IMG/VR virus record: IMGVR_UViG_3300017957_001772
Location: 1 to 34,228 of that record
Direction: 5' to 3' (one strand)
Source: a virus
DNA length: 34,228 bases
The translations under genes and the position numbers were made by a program. Shown here piece by piece: positions 28,756 through 34,228 of this stretch (within the stretch, counting starts at the first letter, position 1; every line of letters starts with the position of its first letter). The notes beneath the pieces are model-generated. The model saw nothing but the letters and a program-made list of their open reading frames with translations, had not been told where the DNA came from and did no database searches.

Positions 28756-29712
28756 ATGGCACATGAATTAGAAATGGTAAACGGCCAAGCCTCAATGGCC
28801 TATAGAATCTCAAAAGGTGTACCTTGGCACGGCCTTGGTGTTCCAGTTGATGATGATATGACACCCATCGAAATGATGAAAGCAGCTAACCTTGATTGGG
28901 AAGTTGAGTTGAAAGATTCTTTCGTCAATATTGATGGTGAGAACGTCCCTACTGGACAACAGTCACTTGTAAGAAAGACTGATAATAAAATTCTTACAAA
29001 CGTAGGTGGTAAGTGGAATCCTTGCCAAAACTCTCAAGCATTTGAATTCTTTAATGAGTTCGTAAATGCTGGTGATATGGTAATGGATACTGCGGGCTCT
29101 TTAAAAGATGGTCAAATCGTCTTTGCCGCTGCTGATGTTAAAGATGGATTCACTCTCTTTAACGGTGACGAAGTGAAAGGTTATCTTCTCTTCTCAAATC
29201 CTCACGTTTATGGAAGGTCTATTGACGTTAAGTTCATTATGACAAGGGTTGTATGTAACAACACTTTGAGTATGGCACTTACTGAAAAAGGTCAACCTGC
29301 TATCAGAGTTTCTCACAGAAACGAATTTGATGCTGAAAAGGTTAAAGAACTTCTTGGTATTTCACATACAAGGGTACAACAGTTCAAAGAAGCTGCTGAG
29401 TTCCTTGGTTCAAAAAGATATGGAGACGAAGCTTTCCAAACTTTCCTTGGAAAAGTTTTTGGTACTTCCTCGCAAGACAATAAAGTTTTAAGTAGAACAG
29501 CTGAAAGGGCTTTTGAAATTGTAGACACTCAACCAGGTGCTCACTTCAAGCCAGGTTCATGGTGGAATGCTTATAACGCAGTCACTTACATGACTGACCA
29601 TGAATTAGGTAGAACTGCTGATGCAAGGGCTACTTCAGCATGGTATGGTGTTAACGCAAAGAGAAAACTCGATGCACTTGACCTTGCGGTTGAAATGGCG
29701 GAGGCTGCGTAA
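28756..29712 (+). CDS. DUF932 phage/plasmid-like protein
   Basis: The 318-residue protein begins MAHELEMVNGQASMAYRISK and has VPWHGLGVPVDDDMTPIEMM (23-42), the DUF932 start, with MTRVVCNNTLSMAL (about 162-175), also typical. DUF932 proteins are frequent in phages and plasmids; function is not established. Its strong promoter, ribosome site and terminator suggest high, independent early expression. The stop codon TAA lies in the loop of the terminator. Confidence 0.85.
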   Translation: MAHELEMVNGQASMAYRISKGVPWHGLGVPVDDDMTPIEMMKAANLDWEVELKDSFVNIDGENVPTGQQSLVRKTDNKILTNVGGKWNPCQNSQAFEFFNEFVNAGDMVMDTAGSLKDGQIVFAAADVKDGFTLFNGDEVKGYLLFSNPHVYGRSIDVKFIMTRVVCNNTLSMALTEKGQPAIRVSHRNEFDAEKVKELLGISHTRVQQFKEAAEFLGSKRYGDEAFQTFLGKVFGTSSQDNKVLSRTAERAFEIVDTQPGAHFKPGSWWNAYNAVTYMTDHELGRTADARATSAWYGVNAKRKLDALDLAVEMAEAA

Positions 29713-29730
29713 GCAGCTTCCATTTTTTTT
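29700..29730 (+). terminator. Intrinsic terminator after DUF932 gene, stop codon in loop
   Basis: GGAGGCTGC (29700-29708) pairs with GCAGCTTCC (29713-29721; one G-U) around the GNRA tetraloop GTAA, whose TAA (29710-29712) is the stop codon. Eight T follow at 29723-29730. Confidence 0.9.
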
Positions 29731-29750
29731 ATTTTTGGAAAAGGAATATT

Positions 29751-30092
29751 ATGATTAAATTTGATAACAAAGGAAAAACTAGAACTGAAGCTTATGTTGG
29801 TACATTCTCAACTGAATGCGCTGGTGATATGATGGAAGTTGAGAGTATTAGAACTCTAGTAAAAAACTTTAATAAAGACTTGAAAGCTTCAGGCGCTACT
29901 TGTAAAAGAGGCAGACCTCTTAGATACAGAGTTGATTTAAAAGCAAGACAACCAATCAATAAAGTACTCAATAGGAGAACTGGCAGATTGAATGGTTACA
30001 CTTGGGGCGGTGACGTCATTGGTGGAATTGCTAATGCTAGGGCAGTGGATTTATACATCCATAGGAATTGGAATTATTACTATGAAAATTAA
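29751..30092 (+). CDS. Hypothetical basic protein, 113 aa
   Basis: ATG follows AAGGAATATT. The product is basic with CKRGRPLRYRVDLKARQPIN and a Tyr/Trp-rich end (IHRNWNYYYEN). No family recognised. It follows the DUF932 terminator, so it depends on read-through or an unseen promoter. It overlaps the next gene by 11 bases. Confidence 0.65.
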   Translation: MIKFDNKGKTRTEAYVGTFSTECAGDMMEVESIRTLVKNFNKDLKASGATCKRGRPLRYRVDLKARQPINKVLNRRTGRLNGYTWGGDVIGGIANARAVDLYIHRNWNYYYEN

Positions 30093-30189
30093 AATAGAAA
30101 TCGAACTTGATACCGTAAGAGATGCTGAAGAAGTTCAGTCTCTTATGGACCTCGTAGAAGCTATTCGTCAAAAAGAAGAAGACGAATAG
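30082..30189 (+). CDS. Small acidic protein, 35 aa
   Basis: ATG 30082 in the end of the previous gene, with GGAATTGG upstream, gives MKIKIEIELDTVRDAEEVQS and an acidic helix to EEDE. A longer frame from 29992 runs through the preceding gene and is not preferred. Confidence 0.5.
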   Translation: MKIKIEIELDTVRDAEEVQSLMDLVEAIRQKEEDE

Positions 30190-30210
30190 TAAAAAAAGTG
30201 AAAAAAACAG

Positions 30211-30239
30211 TTGACAAATTCACTTTGATTTGGTATAAT
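30211..30239 (+). promoter_or_regulatory. Sigma70-type promoter, cassette 4
   Basis: TTGACA (30211-30216), 17-base spacer and TGGTATAAT (hexamer 30234-30239). The upstream palindrome is reduced to AAAAAAAGTGAAAAAAACAG. Leader GTACAGTTAAT and AAAAGGAGTAAATT match cassette 2. Confidence 0.9.
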
Positions 30240-30269
30240 GGTACAGTTAATTGGGAAAAGGAGTAAATT

Positions 30270-30551
30270 ATGACATTAACAAAAGCTGAAATTACGAAGT
30301 TCACTAACATCGTAAACAAAATGGATACTGAAGATTCTAAAATTCTTATCCAAATCTGGAAGAACGCTCAAAACATGAAGTCAGCAAATCAAGCTGCTCA
30401 GTTTCAAAAGGGCAATCTTGTTCAATTCACCTCTAGGACTGGCGAAGTGATTACTGGTACAGTATCGAAAGTCAACAGGAAGTCAATCGCTGTTGAAACA
30501 ACTAAAGGTAGTTGGAAAGTATCTCCATCTCTTCTTACTCTAATCGACTAG
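30270..30551 (+). CDS. Hypothetical protein with KOW-like C-terminus, 93 aa
   Basis: The N-terminal half is helical (LTKAEITKFTNIVNKMDTED). The C-terminal half (about 50-93) has KGNLVQFTSRTGEVITGTVS, KSIAVETTKGSWKV, a small SH3/KOW-like barrel seen in RNA-binding or ribosome-associated proteins. No definite family. Confidence 0.65.
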   Translation: MTLTKAEITKFTNIVNKMDTEDSKILIQIWKNAQNMKSANQAAQFQKGNLVQFTSRTGEVITGTVSKVNRKSIAVETTKGSWKVSPSLLTLID

Positions 30552-30560
30552 GAGGTTCTC

Positions 30561-30872
30561 ATGATTGAGATTCTACAGGAGATTACTGACTGGGGTGATG
30601 CCCCAGTTGCCAATGGAATATACCATGTTAATAGTGCTGGACAACTCGTTCAGCACAACGACACAGTCTTTAAAAATCCACTTAAAGGCTTTTCAAAAAC
30701 AAGACGTAAGTTTAAAAAGATTGGTGAAAGACCAGAGACAGTCGCACCAACTGCAATCTTAGTGAAAGGTTCAAAAGGAAACTATTATAGTATTAATAAT
30801 GGCAAGTGTACATGCCCTGGATTCACGTTCAGAGGTACTTGCAAACATCTAAAGGAGGCTGAAAATGTATGA
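30561..30872 (+). CDS. SWIM zinc-finger-like protein
   Basis: ATG follows AGGAGG. The 103-residue protein ends with GKCTCPGFTFRGTCKHLKEA: Cys83, Cys85, Cys94 and His96 in CxC-x8-CxH form, the SWIM zinc motif of DNA- or protein-binding domains. The rest is basic (KTRRKFKKIGER). It may be a small regulator acting on host proteins. It overlaps the next gene by eight bases. Confidence 0.75.
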   Translation: MIEILQEITDWGDAPVANGIYHVNSAGQLVQHNDTVFKNPLKGFSKTRRKFKKIGERPETVAPTAILVKGSKGNYYSINNGKCTCPGFTFRGTCKHLKEAENV

Positions 30873-31071
30873 AGTTCTTGAAACCCTCTTTGTGATTGGA
30901 ATAATGTTTTTCATGTTCATTTTCGCATACATGTCTAATCATGTTGTCGAAGAAAAAAGACAGAAAAAATACCTTCCTCTCGCATGGGAAGAAGGCGGAT
31001 TCTTAAATAAAACTTTTCATAAAGTTTTTGATAAGAGTGAAGTTAAATACACTGATGGAGACAACACATAA
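30865..31071 (+). CDS. Small membrane protein, 68 aa
   Basis: ATG 30865 follows AAAGGAGGCTGAAA inside the SWIM gene. One hydrophobic helix lies at about 7-25 (TLFVIGIMFFMFIFAYM), followed by a polar tail with EEKRQKKYLPLAWEEGGF. Function unknown. Confidence 0.6.
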   Translation: MYEVLETLFVIGIMFFMFIFAYMSNHVVEEKRQKKYLPLAWEEGGFLNKTFHKVFDKSEVKYTDGDNT

Positions 31072-31224
31072 ATGAACTATAAGTACTGGGGAAAGGTGGC
31101 ACTAGTAATTGTGCCTGTTGTATTGTGGACAGTTTGGTATTATGCTATTAAGTATATTGCCAAAGGAACTGAGTTTGTTCAAAACTACGGTGATGAACTG
31201 CTTGAAGAATTTATGAGAGATTAA
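31072..31224 (+). CDS. Small membrane protein, 50 aa
   Basis: ATG 31072 follows the previous stop directly (TAAATG). The product has one hydrophobic helix ([18 protein letters not shown]) and an acidic tail ([11 protein letters not shown]). Its exact fit between genes supports it. Confidence 0.6.
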   Translation: MNYKYWGKVALVIVPVVLWTVWYYAIKYIAKGTEFVQNYGDELLEEFMRD

Positions 31225-31235
31225 GGAGAGTCTCG

Positions 31236-32393
31236 TTGAGAATTGATAACGAAATAAAGCTTGACTATAAGGATGTTTTAATTCAACCAAAACGGTCAAC
31301 ACTTGGAAGTCGTAAAGAAGTAGATTTATATCGTGGATTTACTTTTCGTAATTATGAACCACCAGAAATGTCGATAGAATCTATCCGCGCGTCTGGAGAA
31401 ACTCCGCACTATTATGGTATTCCTATTATGGCTGCCAATATGGACGGAGTAGGAACGATGGAAATGGCTGACACTCTTTCGAAACAAGGATTGTTTACCA
31501 CTCTAGTGAAAACATATAGTGAAGATGAATTGATTGCATTCTATAATGACGACCAAATTCTTCGTACTGAATTTGTAGCATATAGCATGGGCATTAGTGA
31601 TGAAGATTTAACTAAATTCATTAAGGTTTACACATACAATAGAGAGTCGATTAAGTATGTCTGTGTAGATGTTGCAAATGGATATAGTAGTAGATTTAGA
31701 GATTTCATCGCAACCCTTAGAGAAAAGGCACCAAACATCGTCATTATTGCTGGTAACGTAGTAACAAAAGAAATGACAGAGGAGTTAATTTTAAGTGGAG
31801 CAGATATCGTTAAAGTCGGCATTGGTCCTGGGAGTGTATGTACTACTCGTATTCAGACTGGTGTGGGTTACCCTCAACTCTCTGCGGTCATCGAGTGTGC
31901 TGACGCGGCGCATGGTCTTGGAGGACATATCATTGCTGACGGTGGGTGTACTAATCCTGGTGATGTATGTAAAGCATTTGCCGCAGGAGCAGATTTTGTA
32001 ATGTTAGGTGGAATGCTCGCAGGACATGATGAAGGTGGTGGTAATGTAATTACTGAATCTATTATTTCAAACGTGCAGGCGCCCGCTACGTCCGCGGGGA
32101 TTGGTAAACGTATTGAGAAACAATTTGTAGAGTTTTATGGTATGAGTTCTAAATCTGCTAATGATAAACACTTTGGTGGATTAAAAGAGTATAGAGCGAG
32201 TGAAGGTCGTACAGTAAGAGTTCCTTATAGAGGTGCTGTACAAAATACTATTAATGATATTTTAGGTGGCTTACGTAGTGCATGTACATATGCAGGGGCC
32301 GCAAAGCTTAAACATTTAAATAAGTGTGCAACGTTTGTTCGTTGTACTCAAACACATAATTCAGTTTATGAATCATCTACAATAGGAGTATAG
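31236..32393 (+). CDS. guaC: GMP reductase (GuaC-like)
   Basis: A TTG start follows AAGGAGAG with good spacing. The 385-residue TIM-barrel protein has [15 protein letters not shown], the catalytic [11 protein letters not shown] with Cys202, [40 protein letters not shown], and [14 protein letters not shown] near the end, matching GMP reductase more closely than IMP dehydrogenase; no CBS domains are present. GuaC turns GMP into IMP and ammonia with NADPH. It is about 40 residues longer than E. coli GuaC, with an insert at about 41-60. IMP dehydrogenase activity is the main alternative. Confidence 0.85.
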   Translation: MRIDNEIKLDYKDVLIQPKRSTLGSRKEVDLYRGFTFRNYEPPEMSIESIRASGETPHYYGIPIMAANMDGVGTMEMADTLSKQGLFTTLVKTYSEDELIAFYNDDQILRTEFVAYSMGISDEDLTKFIKVYTYNRESIKYVCVDVANGYSSRFRDFIATLREKAPNIVIIAGNVVTKEMTEELILSGADIVKVGIGPGSVCTTRIQTGVGYPQLSAVIECADAAHGLGGHIIADGGCTNPGDVCKAFAAGADFVMLGGMLAGHDEGGGNVITESIISNVQAPATSAGIGKRIEKQFVEFYGMSSKSANDKHFGGLKEYRASEGRTVRVPYRGAVQNTINDILGGLRSACTYAGAAKLKHLNKCATFVRCTQTHNSVYESSTIGV

Positions 32394-32394
32394 T

Positions 32395-32676
32395 ATGAAA
32401 AAAGTAGCACCAAACCCGTTTGGCGGAGAAGATGAAGTGCTTTATGATTCTGATTCAACAGAATCTCATAGTAGAGGAACTGCTGTTGAACTACAACTCT
32501 CAAGAAAGTTAGCAAACGAAATTGAGTGGGTAATTCAAAGCGGTGGCGTAATGCCAGTTCAAATCAGAAATGCATATGATGAATTGAAAAAATATTATGA
32601 AGTGCAAATGGAAAATGAGGAATATCGAAATTCAACTCAGTTTCCAGAGCCATTGCAAACTGATTTGTTCGAGTAA
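32395..32676 (+). CDS. Hypothetical protein, 93 aa
   Basis: ATG one base after the guaC stop, with AGGAGTATAGT as ribosome site. The product begins MKKVAPNPFGGEDEVLYDSD, has a helical middle and ends PEPLQTDLFE. The QTDLFE end resembles a beta-clamp-binding motif (QxxLF), so interaction with a sliding clamp is possible but speculative. Confidence 0.65.
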   Translation: MKKVAPNPFGGEDEVLYDSDSTESHSRGTAVELQLSRKLANEIEWVIQSGGVMPVQIRNAYDELKKYYEVQMENEEYRNSTQFPEPLQTDLFE

Positions 32677-32788
32677 TTGTAACAATTCTGTAAATAATTG
32701 CAATTATTTTAAATTTTTATAATATATTATAAATTCTATGTATATATAGTATCGTACAACGATGGGGAAGTTGTACTAGAAACAACGG
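32677..32788. other. AT-rich gap with palindrome and hairpin
   Basis: No gene is seen in these 112 bases. A perfect 18-base palindrome TTTATAATATATTATAAA lies at about 32716-32733. Further on GTACAAC (32754-32760) and GTTGTAC (32770-32776) can form a 7-base stem with loop GATGGGGAA. The hairpin ends 12 bases before ATG 32789 and its loop holds the only purine-rich ribosome-site-like sequence, so it may control that gene. Confidence 0.5.
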
Positions 32789-32971
32789 ATGTTCGAATTG
32801 AAAAAAGAAACAGCACTAAAAATCGCGAATCTTTCACCTGGTGAGAGTGTCGTAGAAAAATTAGTTGAAATCCACCCAATGAAACAAGTTGCTTATGCAT
32901 CGATTATCCAAGTATTAGTACTTGGTTTTATGCTAGGTAGTATGGCGCTGATTCAATACTTCATAGTATAA
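32789..32971 (+). CDS. Small membrane protein, 60 aa
   Basis: The product has a polar N-terminal half (MFELKKETALKIANLSPGES) and one C-terminal helix (ASIIQVLVLGFMLGSMALIQ). No adjacent Shine-Dalgarno; the hairpin loop upstream holds GGGGAA. Possibly a membrane regulator or holin-like protein; not assignable. Confidence 0.6.
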   Translation: MFELKKETALKIANLSPGESVVEKLVEIHPMKQVAYASIIQVLVLGFMLGSMALIQYFIV

Positions 32972-32992
32972 CATCCACAACCTTGGAATATA

Positions 32993-33247
32993 ATGAATAA
33001 GAAAATTATGATAGCGATAGCAGCATGCTTTATTGCTGCTCCAGCGTATGCTGACTGGAGGATGGAACGATTCGATTTGGATGGTGACAAACTAATCAGC
33101 AAAGCCGAACTCAAAGCTGCGGGATGTACCGTTAAGAATGGATTATTTAAAGCAGCCGATAAGAACAAGGATTCTTATTTAGATAAAAAGGAAGCTAGAA
33201 TAGCATCTCAGTATATCTTTAGAAGTAATTGTCCTAAAGGAGAATAA
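32993..33247 (+). CDS. Exported EF-hand protein
   Basis: The 84-residue protein has a signal peptide MNKKIMIAIAACFIAAPAYA with probable cleavage after Ala20. Two EF-hand loops follow: 28-39 (Asp28, Asp30, Asp32, Glu39) and 56-67 (Asp56, Asn58, Asp60, Glu67), each ending in Glu at position 12. Cys45 and Cys80 could pair in the periplasm. It is a small calcium-binding protein of calerythrin or host-EF-hand type, unusual for a phage. Purpose unknown: calcium buffering in the periplasm or interference with host surface proteins are guesses. Confidence 0.75.
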   Translation: MNKKIMIAIAACFIAAPAYADWRMERFDLDGDKLISKAELKAAGCTVKNGLFKAADKNKDSYLDKKEARIASQYIFRSNCPKGE

Positions 33248-33336
33248 TGAAAGAAAAGATGCAAGAACGAGTTGAACTGTTTGTTCTCGTTGGTATTTTT
33301 TGCATTTCATTAATGGGAGTAAATCCCAATGTTTAA
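33247..33336 (+). CDS. Tiny membrane peptide, 29 aa
   Basis: ATG in TAATG overlap with AAGGAGAA as ribosome site. The product (MKEKMQERVELFVLVGIFCI ... MGVNPNV) is one amphipathic-to-hydrophobic helix. Short but with a good ribosome site. Confidence 0.5.
   Translation: MKEKMQERVELFVLVGIFCISLMGVNPNV
33314..33328 (+). promoter_or_regulatory. Hairpin hiding the ribosome site of the next ORF
   Basis: TGGGA (33314-33318), loop GTAAA and TCCCA (33324-33328) form a 5-base stem that holds the GGGAG ribosome site of ATG 33329. Translation of the ORF at 33247 would open it, so the two may be coupled. Confidence 0.4.
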
Positions 33337-33418
33337 AGCGTTAAAAAGGTTCTTCACCCGTGGTTGGACTAGAACGTTCTTTAAATATTGGGTACAACCA
33401 TGGCATCCGGGTAGATAA
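33329..33418 (+). CDS. Cationic aromatic micropeptide, 29 aa
   Basis: ATG 33329 overlaps the previous gene by eight bases, with GGGAG upstream. The product (MFKALKRFFTRGWTRTFFKY then WVQPWHPGR) is strongly positive with Phe and Trp, like an amphipathic membrane-active peptide. Its stop overlaps the next ATG (TAATG). Similar in style to the ORF at 13811. Confidence 0.5.
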   Translation: MFKALKRFFTRGWTRTFFKYWVQPWHPGR

Positions 33419-33546
33419 TGGAACTATTTTTTATTATACCTTTCGGTCTGTTTATATCATACCTTTTTTTAAAGTATGCTCCAATGTGGGATATCAGAGT
33501 TGCTAACTACCTCTCTGAAGTTCAAAAACAAAAACACAACAAATAA
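33418..33546 (+). CDS. Small membrane protein, 42 aa
   Basis: Start in TAATG overlap. The N-terminal half is hydrophobic (MELFFIIPFGLFISYLFLKY) and the tail polar and basic (VQKQKHNK). The chain of one-base overlaps from 33247 to here supports translation. Confidence 0.5.
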   Translation: MELFFIIPFGLFISYLFLKYAPMWDIRVANYLSEVQKQKHNK

Positions 33547-33556
33547 GGGAACTGTT

Positions 33557-33673
33557 ATGAAAGCAATGGCACAAAAAGTGTGGTTGCGTGTAAATGGGGA
33601 GCTTTGTGTTGAGTGCTTATTAACCACAATCTTTTTAGGAATGATGGTTTATAGCATAAGTACCATTGTCTAA
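33557..33673 (+). CDS. Small membrane protein, 38 aa
   Basis: ATG 33557 after AAGGGAACTGTT is chosen over an upstream in-frame codon that overlaps the previous ORF. The product (MKAMAQKVWLRVNGELCVEC) has a CVEC pair and a C-terminal hydrophobic helix. It is the last gene before the terminator. Confidence 0.5.
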   Translation: MKAMAQKVWLRVNGELCVECLLTTIFLGMMVYSISTIV

Positions 33674-33697
33674 ACTTTATCTGCAATCACAGAACAC

Positions 33698-33727
33698 AAG
33701 GGAGTCGAAAGGCTCCCTTATCTTTTT
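33698..33727 (+). terminator. Intrinsic terminator between convergent genes
   Basis: AAGGGAGTC (33698-33706) pairs with GGCTCCCTT (33711-33719; one G-U) around GAAA, followed by ATCTTTTTT. It ends the + strand small-gene run and overlaps the stop codon of the - strand gene. Confidence 0.9.
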
Positions 33728-34228
33728 TCGCACTGTCTCTCGGCTTTATTAATTAATCTAAAATTATTTGCTACAACAAGTCCAGTTGAAACGCCTGCAC
33801 CTAATTTCCAATCATACCAAAAGGTATCATCACCATCTAAAACAAATTTTATTCCACCAATAACACCTAACTTTAAACCGACCATTTCATGTACTTCTGG
33901 AACTTCAGGTAATAAAGGATTCGCTTCAGTTAAACAAGAATACTTCATACCTTTATAAGTTGAATATACATCGAGTATCTGTGTGGTCCAAAAGAATAAA
34001 TCAATCCATCTTTTTTCTCTTTCATTCCAATAAAATTCTGGAGAGGACATGTCAAGATTTAAATTTATACTATTTTCTGAGAATTGTGGGGTTGGTTTCT
34101 TTTCCTTAAACTTTGGGTGATGCATTAAATCTTTTAGAGGAGGAACAAGTTCTGGTCCGTGTGGTAAAGTAATAATAGCACCGTTTTCCATTATTCGAGC
34201 TTTACCTACAACAACTCGACGAACATAT
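33718..34228 (-). CDS. Membrane-associated protein, N-terminus outside window
   Basis: The frame ends at 33718 and stays open to the right edge; the first in-frame ATG (34191) is probably internal because upstream codons read sensibly (YVRRVVVGKARI). The visible 169 residues include a Pro-rich part and WIDLFFWTTQILDVYSTYKG ... EANPLL, resembling DUF5658-type membrane proteins, then GLKLGVIGGIKFVLDGDD and LGAGVSTGLVVANNF. It is the only - strand gene seen and converges on the terminator at 33698. Confidence 0.6.
   Translation of the reverse strand, partial: YVRRVVVGKARIMENGAIITLPHGPELVPPLKDLMHHPKFKEKKPTPQFSENSINLNLDMSSPEFYWNEREKRWIDLFFWTTQILDVYSTYKGMKYSCLTEANPLLPEVPEVHEMVGLKLGVIGGIKFVLDGDDTFWYDWKLGAGVSTGLVVANNFRLINKAERQCEKR

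Noticed and set aside
33476-33673. 65-codon frame upstream-extended from 33557
   Set aside because: The extension overlaps the 42-residue ORF in another frame; ATG 33557 has its own ribosome site.

Overview
The window looks like part of the genome of an AT-rich, T4-like (Straboviridae-type) marine myovirus. The T4-like signs are a T4 gp61-type primase, a T4-type RNase H, a PhoH ATPase, two prohead-core-like proteins, class I ribonucleotide reductase, ThyX, and candidate late promoters of the TATAAATA type. A host in the Alphaproteobacteria, possibly SAR11/Pelagibacter, is inferred from a Shemin-pathway 5-aminolevulinate synthase, a ribosomal protein bS21 gene (already reported in pelagiphages) and the low GC. 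No tRNA, insertion sequence, CRISPR array or integrase was seen. All genes are on the + strand except one partial gene at the right edge.

Layout. 1-3,020: end of an upstream gene, two related prohead-core-like genes, an overlapping i-spanin/o-spanin pair and a coiled-coil membrane protein. 3,000-8,450: DNA and nucleotide genes (HAD phosphatase, primase, thyX, nrdA, glutaredoxin-nrdB fusion). 8,460-10,955: 5-aminolevulinate synthase followed by two membrane proteins, one of the DUF454/YbaN type. 10,960-13,900: densely overlapping small genes, including a glutaredoxin and a DUF115-like protein. 13,910-14,830: IscU Fe-S scaffold and a staphylococcal-type nuclease. 14,846-22,575: sulfotransferase-like protein, bS21, SleB-type lysin, RuvC-type resolvase, nucleotide-kinase-like protein, two glycosyltransferases, RNase H. 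22,600-27,190: HAD protein, Cys-less FmdB-like protein, PhoH, PD-(D/E)XK nuclease, FkbM methyltransferase, small alarmone hydrolase. 27,200-33,670: a likely early region of small genes, each block headed by a near-identical promoter/leader cassette, plus a DUF932 protein, a SWIM-motif protein, GMP reductase, an EF-hand exported protein and a run of tiny membrane ORFs ending in a terminator.

Regulation is unusually readable. Twelve + strand sites have TTGACA and a TATAAT-like hexamer exactly 17 bases apart, and a thirteenth has a 16-base spacer; eleven of the thirteen carry the 11-mer AACAGTTGACA. At least two sit inside coding sequence. Three genes without a Shine-Dalgarno (bS21 and two HAD proteins) start only about 0-6 bases after the predicted transcription start. 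Four sites match the T4 late-promoter octamer at 7/8 or 8/8. Three intrinsic terminators all have GNRA tetraloops.

The metabolic genes suggest takeover of three host pools: deoxynucleotides (Nrd, ThyX, nucleases), iron cofactors (ALA for heme, IscU for Fe-S, glutaredoxins) and guanine nucleotides ((p)ppGpp hydrolase plus GMP reductase). Functions are read from sequence motifs alone, without database searches.
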